DNA from: an uncultured Rhodospirillaceae bacterium
GTDB taxonomy: Bacteria; Pseudomonadota; Alphaproteobacteria; RF32; CAG-239
Direction: 5' to 3'
Assembly (NCBI GenBank): GCA_900320035.1
Contig: ONQU01000069.1
Span: 1-7,834 of the forward strand
DNA: 7,834 bases
Below are positions 6,480 to 7,834 of this stretch, in pieces. Numbering within the stretch: the stretch's first letter is position 1; every line of letters starts with the position of its first letter. The translations under genes and the position numbers were made by a program. A model generated the notes under the pieces. That model was not told where the DNA came from. It saw nothing but the letters and a program-made list of their open reading frames with translations, and did no database searches.

Positions 6480-7834
6480 ATGCCAAATTTAGACTATAAA
6501 CCAACCGTTTATGAACAGATTGTTATTGATTTTTTAGCGGGTAAAGAACTTAAGTTTGAAAATTATCAAGATGAATTGACTGCCCGCGGTTGGAACGAGC
6601 GGCGCTATTTTGATGCTTATATCAAAGATATGAAATTCATTAAAAAGATGATGGATGAGCCGAATTTTAATTTAAAAGCGGCAGCCGATGTTATTAAGAA
6701 AATGCATCCTTCAAAAAATGAAGATGTTTTACAATTTGCGCTAACTGATACAGAAAAGCAAATCGTGTTAGCTACTGAACGGAAAGGCATGTTTAAGGAC
6801 GGCGAAGTTATTGAGTATGATGGTTATAAACGCAAAATTACGGCGCATGATTATCATAAATTGCCGGAAAATACCGATGCGTTCGTCATTTTTTCCGGTC
6901 ATCCGGGCTCAGCCGAACCGGCTGTTGAAGCCTGGTTTGAAGATTATCGGCGCACCGGTAAAGCCAAAAAATTGGTTTTTCTCGGTTTATACGATAATCA
7001 AGGTAATACGGATTTCAGCCAAGAAAATTTGCATTTTAATACCGGCAGTGAAGTTGAAATGTATGTGCGCTATTGCAAGAAAGCCGGTATTTCCGAAGAA
7101 ATAATCAGAGAATGTTTAATTGCACCAACCGATACTTCGACCGAAGAAAATACCGCTTTATTGGCAGAAATTCGTAATAAATATTTTTCGCACGATAAGG
7201 AAGTTCATTTTGCCATGTTCGGTTATCCGGCGTATCAAAAGCGCATTGCCTCGGAATTTGCATTCCAATTTCAGCGTATGGAAGATGAGGGTATGCCAAA
7301 CGGTGAAAAGTTAGCACCGACAAACTTTATTATGCCTGTTGTAGAGCCTAAAAATAAGGAAAGTGAGCGTTATTTATCGTATGATAAATTAAGTGGTATC
7401 GCGCAAGATATTATCGTCGGTAATTGTTTAGCACATCCGTATCGGATAAATGCTGGCGGAAGATTTGATTCCAAACTGGGTAAATATCCTGACCAATTAA
7501 AATCTTTATTGCCCATTTCTTTAGTTTATTCGTATCCGAATGTGGCACATGAACTGGCCGGAACCGATGAAAAAGTGGCAACGGTTATGAAACTGTTACG
7601 CGCAGTACAACATAGGGTTTACGGTTGGGAAGATGCTAAGGCGGTTGATAACACAATGATGTATAATGTTTTTCATTTGCGGCAGCGGCTGGCACATAAG
7701 GGCAAACTTACGGCCGAAGTGGCTTTTCACAGTGATGAACAAAGCAAAGAAAAAAATTTGCACGCTATTGCAAATGCCAAACACAGCTATGAAGATGAAG
7801 CAAAAGTTATCATGGGCTCGGACAAAGTCAGCCC
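6480..7834 (+). CDS. Divergent DUF218/YdcF-like protein, C-terminus cut by window edge
   Basis: Open from the ATG at 6480 to the window end, 451 codons and continuing. AAGGGAG at 6465-6471 is eight bases upstream. No signal peptide or membrane segment, so likely cytoplasmic. Residues about 130-265 resemble the Rossmann-like DUF218/YdcF fold in motif order: strand DAFVIFSGHPGSAEP (133-147), second strand KKLVFLGLYD, GSEVEMYV (189-196, like the family's SEA-x-x-M), APTDTSTEENT (215-225, like S-x-N-T-x-E-N), and FAMFGYPAYQKRIA (244-257, where the family has V-T-S-x-x-H-x-x-R-A). The usual His is Tyr252 or absent. About 130 residues before and at least 185 after this core are unrecognised. E. coli YdcF is about 266 residues, so this is much longer. 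Some family members act in envelope biogenesis; others are uncharacterised. Fold assignment is moderate, function unknown. Confidence 0.65.
   Translation, partial: MPNLDYKPTVYEQIVIDFLAGKELKFENYQDELTARGWNERRYFDAYIKDMKFIKKMMDEPNFNLKAAADVIKKMHPSKNEDVLQFALTDTEKQIVLATERKGMFKDGEVIEYDGYKRKITAHDYHKLPENTDAFVIFSGHPGSAEPAVEAWFEDYRRTGKAKKLVFLGLYDNQGNTDFSQENLHFNTGSEVEMYVRYCKKAGISEEIIRECLIAPTDTSTEENTALLAEIRNKYFSHDKEVHFAMFGYPAYQKRIASEFAFQFQRMEDEGMPNGEKLAPTNFIMPVVEPKNKESERYLSYDKLSGIAQDIIVGNCLAHPYRINAGGRFDSKLGKYPDQLKSLLPISLVYSYPNVAHELAGTDEKVATVMKLLRAVQHRVYGWEDAKAVDNTMMYNVFHLRQRLAHKGKLTAEVAFHSDEQSKEKNLHAIANAKHSYEDEAKVIMGSDKVS

Noticed and set aside
6472..6480. ATG at 6472 between the Shine-Dalgarno and the DUF218-like start.
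   Set aside because: It gives only ATG-CGC-TGA, too short to be a leader peptide of note, and the Shine-Dalgarno is directly adjacent, leaving no spacing.
6811..7104. Plus-strand open frame of 97 codons, with other short frames on both strands through 7323.
   Set aside because: All lie inside the continuous 451-codon frame of the DUF218-like gene, which has a promoter, a ribosome site and recognisable motifs.

Overview
The window is AT-rich, densely coded bacterial DNA. The strongest taxonomic clue is a DUF2155 protein translationally linked to MlaD-type MCE proteins, an arrangement I associate with Alphaproteobacteria. The low GC would suit a host-associated or otherwise reduced-GC alphaproteobacterium. 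This is inference; there is no rRNA or other strong phylogenetic marker.

Layout. Positions 1-410 hold the start of an unrecognised minus-strand gene that runs off the left edge, with its own good sigma70-like promoter at 473-501. Positions 631-2343 are a tight minus-strand operon of three envelope genes: a membrane-anchored MlaD-like protein, a second MlaD-like protein overlapping it by one base, and a secreted DUF2155 protein with a long acidic tail. A 99-base AT-rich gap (2344-2442) separates this operon from a divergent plus-strand operon (2443-6402). That operon encodes a GldA-like ABC ATPase, a fused GldF-GldG permease/auxiliary protein, and a DUF4340 protein with a possible lipobox. From 6480 a separate plus-strand gene with a near-consensus promoter (6420-6448) runs off the right edge. 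It is a large protein with a divergent DUF218/YdcF-like core and otherwise unrecognised sequence.

How the genes may work together. The MlaD pair would carry phospholipid across the periplasm together with an MlaE/MlaF ABC core that is not in this window. The ATPase, fused permease and DUF4340 protein look like one self-contained ABC-2 complex with a large periplasmic part, of the kind called gliding-type (Gld) by homology. Its substrate is unknown, and the homology does not imply gliding here. Both operons and the DUF218-like gene point to the cell envelope.

No RNA genes, mobile elements, CRISPR arrays or convincing intrinsic terminators were seen. Two genes are cut by the window edges. Three starts (1320, 2443, 5467) were placed downstream of the longest open frame because the Shine-Dalgarno sequences support the internal ATG. 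I did not find a clearly new system; the better leads are the DUF218-like protein and the Gld-like/DUF4340 complex.
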